Made by a program: the position numbers and the translations under genes. Below, in pieces: positions 32,002 through 42,100 of a stretch of 64,000 nt of DNA (the stretch's first letter is position 1; every line of letters starts with the position of its first letter). Below the pieces are notes generated by a model, which saw nothing but the letters and a program-made list of their open reading frames with translations, searched no databases and was not told where the DNA came from. This DNA comes from Moringa oleifera (lineage: Eukaryota; Streptophyta; Magnoliopsida; Brassicales; Moringaceae), in assembly GCA_021397835.1 (NCBI GenBank), contig JAJFZO010000191.1:1369001-1433000 (forward strand), in the 5' to 3' direction.

Positions 32002-34692
32002 ATGACAATTGGAACAATAATGCTTTCTGTGTCGCTCAAATATGGTTTAGCCAATTCCAAAGCCAAAACTACGGCCCTTCTCTCTTCATTGCTCATCCTC
32101 AACGGCAACCATTCCTATCCTTTCTCTTCTGCTCCATTCTTCTTCTTCTATTCAACTGGGACCCCAGCGCATGCCGTCCAAGATGAAATAAACCACATGA
32201 ACTTGAAAGCAAAGGATGTCGTACTGTCCTTCAAGGAATGGTTCAAGGGTCGCCAGAATACTGCCTTGTTGAATCGAATTTTTGAGATCCTGAGGGCACC
32301 CCAGGGTGAGGATGAGGAACGGGCGGCAGACGTGGCTCTCTCCCAACTGGACCTCCGGCTCAACGAGGAATTGGTGCTGCAGGTGCTGTCTTACGGAAAG
32401 GACGACGTCCTGGCCTGCCTCAAATTCTTTGACTGGGCTGGCCGCCAACGCGGATATAACCATACCCGAGTGACCTTCCACGCCATCTTCAAGATCCTCT
32501 CCAAGGCCAAGTTGATGTCGCTTATGTTAGATTTCTTGGACGAGAACATGAAAAAGCAGAGCTATGGCCACAAGGTCAGATTCTGTGATACTTTGGTCGT
32601 AGGGTATGCTGTTGCTGGTAAGCCCAAGATTGCACTCCAACTGTTTGGTAGAATGCGCTTTCGCGGTTTGGACTTGGATAGCTTTGCCTATCATGTCCTC
32701 TTGAATTCTCTGGTGGAGGAGAGTTGCTTTGAAGTTGTTGACGTGATAGCCAAGCAGATTTCTTCCAGGGGATTTGAGTGCGATGTCACGCATTCCATAA
32801 TGGTGAAGAATTTGTGTAAGCAAAATCGGTTGGTGGAGGCTGAGGACTATATGCGCGGGTTGTTGAGCAAAGGGCACGTAGTGGGTGGGTATGACTACGG
32901 ATTGAGTTCTCTCATTGATGCACTTTGCAAGAGTAACTTGTTTGAGCGGGCATGGAGGGTACTTGAGGACTTGAAAGAGGTGGGCATGGTAAAGATGGAG
33001 CATGCTTATGGGGCTTGGCTTAGGGCTCTTATTCTAGCTGGGAACTTGGATGGGGCTATGGAGTTTTTACAGAGCAAGAGATCATTGGAAAATTATGTTC
33101 CAGATGTGTTTCGGTGTAACCTTTTGGTGTCTCGGCTGTTGAGGGAGAATCGACTTATGGAAGTCTGTGATATGTTAATGGAGATGAAGGAGGGCCAGAT
33201 CTCCCCTGATAAGGTCACCATGAATGCTGTATTGTGCTTCTTTTGTAAAGCAGGAATGGTGGATGTTGCGCTTGAATTGTATCATTCAAGGTCAGAGTTT
33301 GGGCTGTCACCTAATGGAATGGCTTACAACTATTTGATCAACACACTATGCGGAGATGGAAGTGTTGATGAAGCTTATCTTGTGTTGAAGAATTCTGTTG
33401 AGCAAGGTCACTTTCCTGGTAGAAAGACTTTTTCCATCCTGGCTGATGCCTTATGCAACGAAGGAAAACTTGACAAGATGAAGGAGCTGGTTCTTGTTGC
33501 CCTGGAGCGGAACTTCACACCAAATGATTCCACATATGACAAATTTATATCAGCACTCTGTAAGGCTAGGAGGGTAGAAGATGGTTATTTAATACATGGA
33601 GAACTAAATAGAGTTAATAGAATTGCTAGAAAAAGTACATACTTCAGTTTGATTCATGGTTTCAACAAATCAAATAGGGGAGACATTGCTGCCAGGCTTC
33701 TCATTGAAATGCAGGAAAGGGGTCATGCACCAAGTCGGTCACTGTTCAGAGCTGTTATCCGTTGTTTGTGTGAAATGGAAACTTCAGAACATCAGTTCCT
33801 CAAATTGCTAGAGATGCAGTTGTCTCTTCATGCAGCCAACTGTCATATTTATAATTTCTTCATTGACGGAGCTGGTTACGCCAAAAAGCCAGATCTGGCA
33901 AGAAAAGTATTTGAAATGATGCTGAGAAGTGGGATTGAGCCAGGTCTGAGTTCTGACATCCTTATGTTGCAGAGTTATCTGAAGAGTGACAGAATTTCTG
34001 ATGCTCTAAACTTCTTCCATGATATGCGCCGGAGAAGAAAGATTGGGAGAAAACTTTATAACACTATGGTCGTTGGTCTTTGCAAAGGCAACAAAGCAGA
34101 AATTGCACTAAATTTCTTGAAAGAAATGAGGGATAATGGACTGATTCCAAGCGTTGAATGCTACGAAGTTCTAATACAGCTGCTTTGTGCACGTGAACAG
34201 TATGATATGGCTGTAAATCTTGTTAATGACTTGGAAAAAGCAGGACGTCGTATTACATCCTTTATAGGTAACACCCTTTTGTTACATTCTTTAACGAGTC
34301 AAGCTCTGTATGAGGCTTGGATCCGATTGATAGATGTGCACGATGAGGCATCTGATGCTTTGCTACTGGGCCACATTATTGGAGCATTTTCTGGTGGCAT
34401 TGACATGAACATGCCTATTGACAAGTTGGAAGAAGTAATAGCACAATGCTTCCCACTTGATCTTTACACTTACAATATGTTGTTGAGAAGGTTCAGCACA
34501 TTTCAGATGGACCGGGCTTATCAGTTGTTTGATCGGATATGTCAGAAAGGGTATGAGCCGAATAAGTGGACTTATGACATCTTATTACATGGTTTATTCA
34601 AACATGGGAGGGCAGCTGAAGCAAAGAGAGTGTTGGAAGAGATGTTTAGGAAAGGGTTTGATGTGACTCATCGTACCAGCCTGTTTCTTTAA
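32002..34692 (+). CDS. P-class pentatricopeptide repeat protein, probably organellar (At1g71210-like)
   Basis: Intronless, 896 residues from the ATG at 32,002, which follows an in-frame stop at 31,993. The N-terminus is rich in Ser, Ala, Thr and Lys with almost no acids (ANSKAKTTALLSS...), as expected of a mitochondrial or plastid transit peptide. The body is degenerate 35-residue repeats, for example RFCDTLVVGYAVAGKPKIAL, VTHSIMVKNLCKQNRLVEAE, KVTMNAVLCFFCKAGMVDVA and KWTYDILLHGLFKHGRAAEA. The protein stops right after the last repeat, with no E, DYW or SMR domain, so it is P class. Such proteins bind organellar RNA for stability, splicing or translation; the target is unknown. The At1g71210 match is from memory and tentative. 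Confidence 0.93.
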   Translation: MTIGTIMLSVSLKYGLANSKAKTTALLSSLLILNGNHSYPFSSAPFFFFYSTGTPAHAVQDEINHMNLKAKDVVLSFKEWFKGRQNTALLNRIFEILRAPQGEDEERAADVALSQLDLRLNEELVLQVLSYGKDDVLACLKFFDWAGRQRGYNHTRVTFHAIFKILSKAKLMSLMLDFLDENMKKQSYGHKVRFCDTLVVGYAVAGKPKIALQLFGRMRFRGLDLDSFAYHVLLNSLVEESCFEVVDVIAKQISSRGFECDVTHSIMVKNLCKQNRLVEAEDYMRGLLSKGHVVGGYDYGLSSLIDALCKSNLFERAWRVLEDLKEVGMVKMEHAYGAWLRALILAGNLDGAMEFLQSKRSLENYVPDVFRCNLLVSRLLRENRLMEVCDMLMEMKEGQISPDKVTMNAVLCFFCKAGMVDVALELYHSRSEFGLSPNGMAYNYLINTLCGDGSVDEAYLVLKNSVEQGHFPGRKTFSILADALCNEGKLDKMKELVLVALERNFTPNDSTYDKFISALCKARRVEDGYLIHGELNRVNRIARKSTYFSLIHGFNKSNRGDIAARLLIEMQERGHAPSRSLFRAVIRCLCEMETSEHQFLKLLEMQLSLHAANCHIYNFFIDGAGYAKKPDLARKVFEMMLRSGIEPGLSSDILMLQSYLKSDRISDALNFFHDMRRRRKIGRKLYNTMVVGLCKGNKAEIALNFLKEMRDNGLIPSVECYEVLIQLLCAREQYDMAVNLVNDLEKAGRRITSFIGNTLLLHSLTSQALYEAWIRLIDVHDEASDALLLGHIIGAFSGGIDMNMPIDKLEEVIAQCFPLDLYTYNMLLRRFSTFQMDRAYQLFDRICQKGYEPNKWTYDILLHGLFKHGRAAEAKRVLEEMFRKGFDVTHRTSLFL

Positions 34693-35631
34693 CTGGTGTT
34701 AACTCATCTTCACAGTTTTTGAAATACTAGCGTCAAGCAGTAGCTAGATATCTCAAACATTCATAGTCTCTACAATTTTGTCTGCGAAACATCATGTTTC
34801 ACACATGATTTGATTGATTATACATGAAACCTTGTTTTCGAACATTGTATATTATCATTTGTCTTTCATGGTTCTTGTAATCACGTAGAAGAAAATAATG
34901 AGAAGTTATCAGTTTGTGCGGTGTTAGCTAAAAACATTTTCTTGCACTACCTCGGATTCTATTACATTGATGCAGTTCTCGTTGTTGCACTTCGCTGTAA
35001 ACAAAGGATAGGAACTTATCTGAGCTAGCTATCTTCATGAAGTTTCCCCTGAATGTCTTACTGGAAGAGAGTTTTCCTGGAAGAAATCATTGAGTAGATG
35101 CTCTGTTCCTTGAGGCAGCAGCTACTCATCTGGTTACCTGTATGTCTACCCAGATGGAAATTATGAAGTTACAAACTTAAAGATTTCAACTTCTGCTGAG
35201 TAGAGATGGTCTGTCAAGTGGGTTTTAGGAGATTCAACTTTTTAAGTTGAATCCATCACTTCATTACAATAGAAAGGCGTTACCCTAGTGGAAAGAAAAA
35301 CCCAAAGAAGAGAAGTATACCCAACAAGAGAGAAAAATTATAAAAAAAAAAAGATGAGTATCAAAGGCTGATGTGTAATGGCCGGGTTGGACAGACTGGA
35401 AAATAGGATGTGATGGGTTCATTCAACAAACCACTAAATATAGGCGCATCAAAGCAAGCAGCCTCTCATCAGCAAATGAAATGATTGGCCAGTTCTCATT
35501 TCCAAAACCAACAGATTCTACCTAATAAAAGCCTCAATCCAACTTCTCCTTCTTTGGTTTCCCCATGCATTCTCCAGGACATTGTCTTCTCTATTTTCTG
35601 GTTTCTTCCTCTCCATCTCTGTCTGTCTCTG
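34693..35631. other. PPR 3' region and J-protein promoter
   Basis: A 0.94-kb spacer between two plus-strand genes. It holds the PPR 3' UTR and the upstream region of the J-protein gene. No open frame of interest was seen. A TATA-like ctaaatataggc lies at 35,434. Confidence 0.65.
35434..35445 (+). promoter_or_regulatory. Possible TATA box of the J-protein gene
   Basis: The plus strand reads ctaaatataggc about 195 bp before the ATG at 35,632. That would place a start site near 35,465, followed by a pyrimidine-rich leader. This rests on sequence similarity to a TATA element only. Confidence 0.3.
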
Positions 35632-36930
35632 ATGGGTACTCCACGGTCACCTTCCACAGATTCTTACAGCATCCTGGGGATTGCCAAGAATGCGACCTTC
35701 AAAGACATGTGCAGAGCATACAAATCGTTTGTCCTGAGACGGCATCCTGATAAGAGTCCTTCAGAAAAAGCAGATGAAGCCTACTCGGTAAGAACTCAAT
35801 TCATGTCTTCCAGTTTGCATACAACCCTCCAAGAAACTTGCATGTAAATTGTTGACATTATTGTTGTTATCTTTCGTTTTTCTTTTTGCTTGAATCTCTA
35901 GACCAAGCAAGGAGAGAAACTTGAACCTACAATGCCGGATGGATTCAATCTTAGGAGCGTGGATGACAGTACAGTCTACCAGCGGCGTTCTGTCCTTTCA
36001 AGGACAGGAAGTCGAAGGAGCCACACCCCACAAGCTAGACCGACCTACTTGTCGAAAAGTGCAAGCAGGAAGGGCACCAGTCCGACAAAAGGGACATTGG
36101 CTTCCTTATCCAAGAGCATGAGCCGCAAGGATACCAGCCCTGTCATAGGTCTTGCACGGTCCCTGACCAAAAGCATGAGCAGCCTGAGGGGCAGGTCAGA
36201 TACAGAAGTCCGTGCCATCTCAAGAACTATGAGCCGGAGGAGCAGCAACCCGATTGTTTTCTCTCAAAGCAGTGCCAGGAAGAAGCCTCCGCCGATTGAG
36301 AAACAGCTTGAGTGCACGCTTGAGGAGTTGTGCCATGGAGGTCTCAAGAAGATTAAGATCACCAGAGATGTGATCACAGATGAAGGGTTTGTCTTCTTCT
36401 TTTAAGAGCAATGCAATTCTGAAAAATAAGTGCAAATTAGTATGTTCCACAACTCAAAACTTTTACATTGCCTGCTTGATGACAGGATAATTGTTCAAGA
36501 AGAGGAGACGTTAAGAATAAACTTGAAGCCTGGATGGAAGAAAGGAACGAAGATCACATTCGAGGGAAAGGGCGATGAGAAACCAGGCTACCTTCGAGCT
36601 GATATAATCTTCTTGATAGATGAGAAGAGACACCCTTTGTTCAAGAGACGAGGCGACGATCTAGAAATTGCCGTAGAGATCCCTCTGGTGAAGGCTCTTA
36701 CTGGTTGCACTCTCGCGGTTCCTCTTCTAGGAGGAGATAAAATGGCTCTAGCTATTGGAGACATCATACATCCAGGGTACGAGAAGATCATCCGAGGCCA
36801 AGGGATGCCCAGTCCCAAAGAAGAAGGGAAGAGAGGTGATTTGAAGATCACATTTCTTGTCAATTTCCCAGAAGAACTGAGCGATGAACAACGTTCGTTA
36901 GCTTACAGTATTTTGAAGGATTGTTCTTGA
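35632..36930 (+). CDS. J-domain (DnaJ type II/B-like) co-chaperone with shortened J domain
   Basis: Three exons, 35632-35787, 35902-36386 and 36486-36930, give 361 residues with closed phases. The first ATG in frame is 35,632; upstream in-frame sequence reaches back only to a TTG at 35,485. Residues 10-52 are a J domain with HPD at 38-40, but helix III and the loop after it are missing: SEKADEAYS runs straight into the linker. Residues 53-185 are a Ser/Arg/Lys-rich linker with repeated SKSxSRKxTSP and SKSMSRK units. Residues 186-361 are the DnaJ C-terminal substrate-binding region (CTLEELCHGGLKKIKITRDV, INLKPGWKKGTKITFEGKGD, PLFKRRGDDLEIAVEIPLVK). There is no zinc finger. It probably acts with HSP70; the J domain may be weak or non-functional. 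Confidence 0.9.
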
Positions 36931-37054
36931 TCCTTTACTTAGAGCTTACGGTATTTTGAAGGATTGTTCTGGATCGTATTTTGAAGGATTGTTCTTGATC
37001 CTTTACTTAGAGCTTACAGTATTTTGAAGGGTTGTTCTGGATCGTTTACTTAGA
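36901..37054 (+). repeat. Tandem copies of the J-protein gene's 3' end
   Basis: The last codons plus stop and first UTR bases (gcttacagtattttgaagga, then ttgttcttgatcctttactt aga, 36,901-36,943) recur as partial copies at 36,944-36,975, 36,976-37,011 and 37,012-37,054. The units differ at a few bases. The first holds the true stop (36,928-36,930). Confidence 0.9.
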
Positions 37055-37143
37055 ATTGATCTGTTGTATATTCAGGTGTTGAATGTTACCTTCTTTTCTT
37101 GTCTACGTTTTGCTTACTCATTTGCATCCTGCGTTTTCATACA

Positions 37144-37244
37144 AAATACATCAATTTATTCTTAATAATTACTAAGCAAATCTTTGTTTGAAATGAAATA
37201 CATCGACTTATACTTAATTATTAAGCAAATCTTTGCTTGAAATG
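37144..37244. repeat. 50-bp tandem duplication in the convergent 3' spacer
   Basis: Units 37,144-37,195 and 37,196-37,244 share aaatacatc, cttaat and a aagcaaatctttg-ttgaaatg end, with a few substitutions and a small indel. Confidence 0.8.
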
Positions 37245-37739
37245 AGAATTCTCCACTGACAAAAGCCAAATGGGCCGAAAGGACTTCCGCCTGCAAATAA
37301 CCAGACCAGCCTGATTCAATAGAGAATGCTCTCCACTTTCATCTTTCTCAGCTGTTAGATTTAACCATGAAATGAAATAAGAAACAGGTTGATGATCTTA
37401 TTATTTCTGTTGACAGGATGAAAAATAGTAATGATGATAAATAGAGGGGATGGATGACATTGTATGAATTTGGTGCTTACAGGGGAGTTTTGTTCTCTCC
37501 AGCAGCAGCTACCACAGACACAAGAACACAGATCACAAACATTTGTATCCTCAGTGAAAAGAATGAAGATTTTAGCTTGCTTCATTTGAATTGTATTACA
37601 AGATTGTAATTGTGACAGTTTTCATGCACAGCATTGTACAGCTTAGAGCACTAGAGTTGGATACATATCTATATACACAAGTGTAAATAAGACCATCAAT
37701 GAATTGAATTCACTGCTGTATGGCTCATCCAATTCCTGA

Positions 37740-37745
37740 TTTATT
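37740..37745 (-). terminator. Possible MDN1 polyadenylation signal
   Basis: AATAAA on the minus strand, about 260 bases past the MDN1 stop codon (38,007-38,009). It is a common hexamer in AT-rich DNA, so the call is weak. Confidence 0.3.
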
Positions 37746-38006
37746 CATGCAAATTGCAGCCTGCAATCTGAAATCAGAACAGGTTTTTTGGAATTCAGCT
37801 CATCCTTGTTAGATAACCTTTGTCGTGGCCATTGTTGCATAACTATCATCCAGGGAATGTTACATACATATATGATCTTGACTCTCTGCAAACATGTAAA
37901 CTTTGCTGCTTGTGCTCCAGCTTGCACTCTGTCCTCTTTATAATCTCCGAAAACCAAATCAGTGATTCAAGTGTATTGTCAGACCGAGCTTCAACTGGTA
38001 ACGGGT

Positions 38007-39157
38007 TTACTCCCTTGAGCTTTGCGTAAGCTCAAACCACTGCAAAGCGTCCAAACAATCAATATGGTCAGCAACCATGTTTCAGCTAGAACAAGAAAGT
38101 AAGGACCTCTTATTAGCCGAGTAGGCCAAGGATTACCTGTCTCAAGAGGTCAGAGAGGGTCCTCGGGAGTGCCTCAATGTTCCTCAACACAATATAATAT
38201 GGAAAGGGAAAAGAGTCCAAATACTTTGAAAATTTAACAACTCCACCGCGTATTGTCAGTTCCTAGAGACCAAATTGACGTGTCAAGAAAACAAGAGTTA
38301 TTTCATGTTGTTTAATGCATATATATATATATAACAAGTACCTTTAAGTCAACAATTGATTCTTCCAGCTTATCAAGAAGCAGAAATGCCACCATCCGTT
38401 TCTTGCTTTGGACATCCCGAACACGGCGCTTTAAGTTTTCCTGCATAAATTGTGATGCAAAGAGCAAATATGGAGTTCAAACACTATCCAAGAAACTCGA
38501 TTAATTAATTATGATGGTGATCATCATTTGAGATACCTTCTCATGGAAACGACCATCCCCGATAACTAAGACAAGCTGCTGTAGTGGGTTTTGTCCAGAA
38601 GGAAGTCGTGCCTTCGCAACTGCAGCATCCAGCATGTTGTTCAAATATGTCAAAAGCTCCACGACTGGTTCATCTTCAATTGTATTCTCTTGCGAGAAGG
38701 TCAAACTAGAAATCATCTGCCCAGACAAAAAATTATTAATAACACAAAAACTGAAGGGGTGGAAGTAGAGGAATTCAGAGTTCAGAAAAACAGATCTGAG
38801 GGGAAGTGCTTGTGTGCACAGGCAGCATAACAAACATGGAGAACCAAAGATGGCAATAAGCTTAAGAGTACTAACCTTGACCCCAGCTTCTCCGGTGAAG
38901 GGCTGATCGAACTCATGTAGCAACCTTATGTTTCCTTTCTTTCCAAAACTCACAACAGACAAGCTTCCGACTTCCAGTTGAGACATTGCACGACATACTG
39001 TCACCAAAGCTTTGATTGCAACATCACCACAAGAACTCTCAGACATGCTACGAGAATCATCAACAGCGATTACAACTTGGTAATCACGTTTGTTAGGTCT
39101 TGTCCGCCTTAGCCAAATTTTATCTTTCCGGTAATGACTCGCTATGTAGGGGATTAC
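38007..39157 (-). CDS. MDN1: Midasin MIDAS (VWA) domain and C-terminus
   Basis: Exons 38876-39157, 38537-38716, 38342-38440, 38137-38262 and 38007-38039. The metal-ion-dependent adhesion site starts with VVIAVDDSRSMSE (DxSxS) and continues through VIGDGRFHEK. In yeast Rea1 this domain docks on the ubiquitin-like domains of Ytm1 and Rsa4 through a shared metal ion. The last exon is only 33 nt (WFELTQSSRE plus stop). Confidence 0.95.
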
Positions 39158-42100
39158 CTAACAATTGTCCAAGCACAAAAAATTAAGTAGAAGAGAAAGC
39201 AAGGGAAAAATAAAATAGACAGAGCAAAAGTGCAGTACACCCAATATTATTCTGTAATTCACCTTCTTCATGTTGATTCGTTTGCCCGTCCTATAATCTC
39301 CTTGGAGCTTGCTGGCTAGAGTGGGTGCCATAATAAGACGCAACTGTTCAACCAACTCATTGGACAGCTTTGTCATGAGCAATTCGTATCTCCTCCAAAG
39401 GACAGAAGCATTATTTTTCACATCATCTGGAACTTCCTTAAGATCCTGGGCTTTGCGTCGATCGTCACCATTCACAGACAGTTTGCTAAGTTGATATATG
39501 TCCTCACTCAAGTAAGACTTCTTTATGGAGACTAAACTTTCTGACAATCTACTTTGATCCCCATCATCATTACAGCAGACTTCTGGAGAGTCCTCCTTAG
39601 CTGACTTCTCTGAATCCGATATCTGCATCTTCTCTGTGTTACTATTCTTAAAGACTGGAGTACATTGCTCAATAGAGGGTTTCGCAGAATTAAAATTCTC
39701 TATCTCCATCCCTGTAACTTCATCGTTATCTGCTGCAAGATCATCTCCATCATGTTTGTTGCCATTGAGATTTGCATCAATCTGCTCAGATGTCGCAGGT
39801 CCCAATGCCTGAGATGTTCCATCTGCAGACTCAGGAACATATCCATATTCATCAGCGTTCTTATCGTCAACCTCACCCTGTGCCTCTGTCATATCATCAT
39901 GATAATCAATAGCCACTTTGACTCTTTCCTTCCACCCCTCTAATGCATTGCCAACATTCCGATAAGGGTTTGGCTGGTTTTTTGGGACAACTGATGGTTC
40001 ATTTTGAGGCAATGCAAGGCTCCGTTGAGTATCGGTCAATCTCTCACCATTTGATGCATCAGAAACCATCACAGACATCTCAAAGTTATTACCAGAAGGT
40101 GAACTTCTTGGAGGGCCAAAGTCATTATACATATGAGAGCTATTAGACAAGTTTGCTTCTGGTGCACCACTAGATTCTAATGCATTGAGATCACCTTTTG
40201 CTTGTGCAGTGGATTGCATATCTGGCAATAAATTATTACTTAAATCAGAGACGTGTGGTCCAACCATGTCTTTCTTTGTTTCCATCAAATTCATATCTGA
40301 GCCATCTTCATTTTTCTGGCTTGAATGATCCCCCTCCACAGTTCCACCTGCTTCATCAGTATCTGCACCTATGGTTTCATCAGCAGGATTTGCACTCCCT
40401 TCTTCATGGTCCCCATCCTCAGCAGATTTTTCTTGCTCCAGACCTGGCTCTTCCTCTAGATCCATCTCCTCTTTTTCATCAATGTCCATATCTTCATCAG
40501 GCCTTTCATTCAAATCATCAGGGTTTAATCCGGTTGAATCAGCAAATGCTTCTTCCTTGCTCAAGTTCATGTCTTCTACATTTTCTGTATCACCAAGATC
40601 ATCTTGATTTCCAATCTCATCATTGTGTTCATTAGGCTCGACAGCACTGGGCTCTCCAGACTCATCAACAGCAATGGTCGTATCTTCCTTGCCTCTAAGC
40701 TCAGTGGAGCTGGTATCTTTGTCTGCAACAGACGGTCCAGATTCATATTTCTCTTTTCCATTCTCAGGATTGTCATCTTTGTCCTTATTCCAGAGCTTTT
40801 CATCAATGATTTCACCATCAGCTCCAGTTTCCCCCATTGCAGATTCCAGTTGCTGCTCATCCTCAGCATCTTCATTGTTGTCATCTTCAGAGTCCTCACT
40901 AACACTAAATGTATCAGCAGCAAAATCTTGTTCCATTTCTATACCTTTATCATCTTTACTTGGGACTTCATTCGAGGTTTCATGTTCTTCACCTCCCTGT
41001 AGGCATATTTATAAGGAGCTTAATGTCACAACCAAAATCACCATGATAAAAAAAAGACCAATGTAGCAGGTAGTCAAATTTAATACCTTCTCAGAAGCAC
41101 CAAGCAGCTGGTCTTCATCATTTATCTGATCACTGACATCTTTTCGTCCTGCACCCTCTCCCATGCCAGTTCCAGTAGCATCTTGAGATGCATCAGGGGT
41201 AGAGTCATCCTCCTGGTCTTTGGAAGAAATCCCAAACCCTTTGGAAAACAATGAAGCCAAAACATTTGCAAGCACATGAGTCATCAGAGCGACCTGCATG
41301 CAAGCATACACGTTAGGTCACAGAAACACTGAAGTATGGCAATTGCTTCCATTTCTGTATTATGGGAAAGCAGTCGACTGTAAATAACAGTTCAAGGTCA
41401 CTCTTTCAATTAAAGGAACAGAAAAAGAAAAAAAGAATCTAATAAAATTCTTTCTAAACTTCCACAGATATGAAAAGAGACTCAAATGAGTTTTATTGCA
41501 TTGTAACTTGTTTCCTTAAAAACAATTCACAAATCCTCAGTGATTTCATGAGCAACTTCCCAGAACCATAAATGAGAGGAAAGACAAAATGAATCAAAAG
41601 ATGAAGAGAATAAACATTAGAGGAAGTAAAAGGGTTCCAACTTACTGTTTTATTCATAACCAGAAACTCTTGCATGAAACTATTGCTGAAGCTCAATATT
41701 AGATCCAAGAATGCATGTAGATGCTTCAAATTTGCTCCAACATGGAAAGAAAGACTTGGGACATTATTGCCAGGATGATTCACCAGTTTTTCCTAAGTGA
41801 GAACACCAGATTGAGTGAGATGCTAAACTAAAACAAAATGATGTCATTCTAGGACACTAGCAAAAGGCGAAAATTGAACATACTGCAAGACAGATTGTTT
41901 CAAGAAGCTCATCACATAATCCATCTATGTTCAAATCTGCCGCAGCTGATTTAAAGGGAGCTTCCCATGCAGTAACGTTCCCGAATGGTTCTTCAGAGGA
42001 CGCATGGCCATTGCAAGATGAGTTTAGTTTTTGCAGCACATCCATGATATGTGCAAATGTTTGTTTGAGACTTGCACCAAACTTAGTCTTGAGTTCTGAA

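Larger units (their letters stand above)
36931..38006. other. Convergent 3' spacer between J-protein gene and MDN1
   Basis: This 1.1-kb region holds both 3' UTRs and the two small tandem duplications listed separately. The short open frames have no family resemblance. A minus-strand AATAAA lies at 37,740-37,745. Confidence 0.65.

Noticed and set aside
35485..35631. N-terminal extension of the J protein with a hydrophobic stretch
   Set aside because: The frame is open, but it begins at a TTG, not an ATG; the first ATG in frame is 35,632, which matches the family start.
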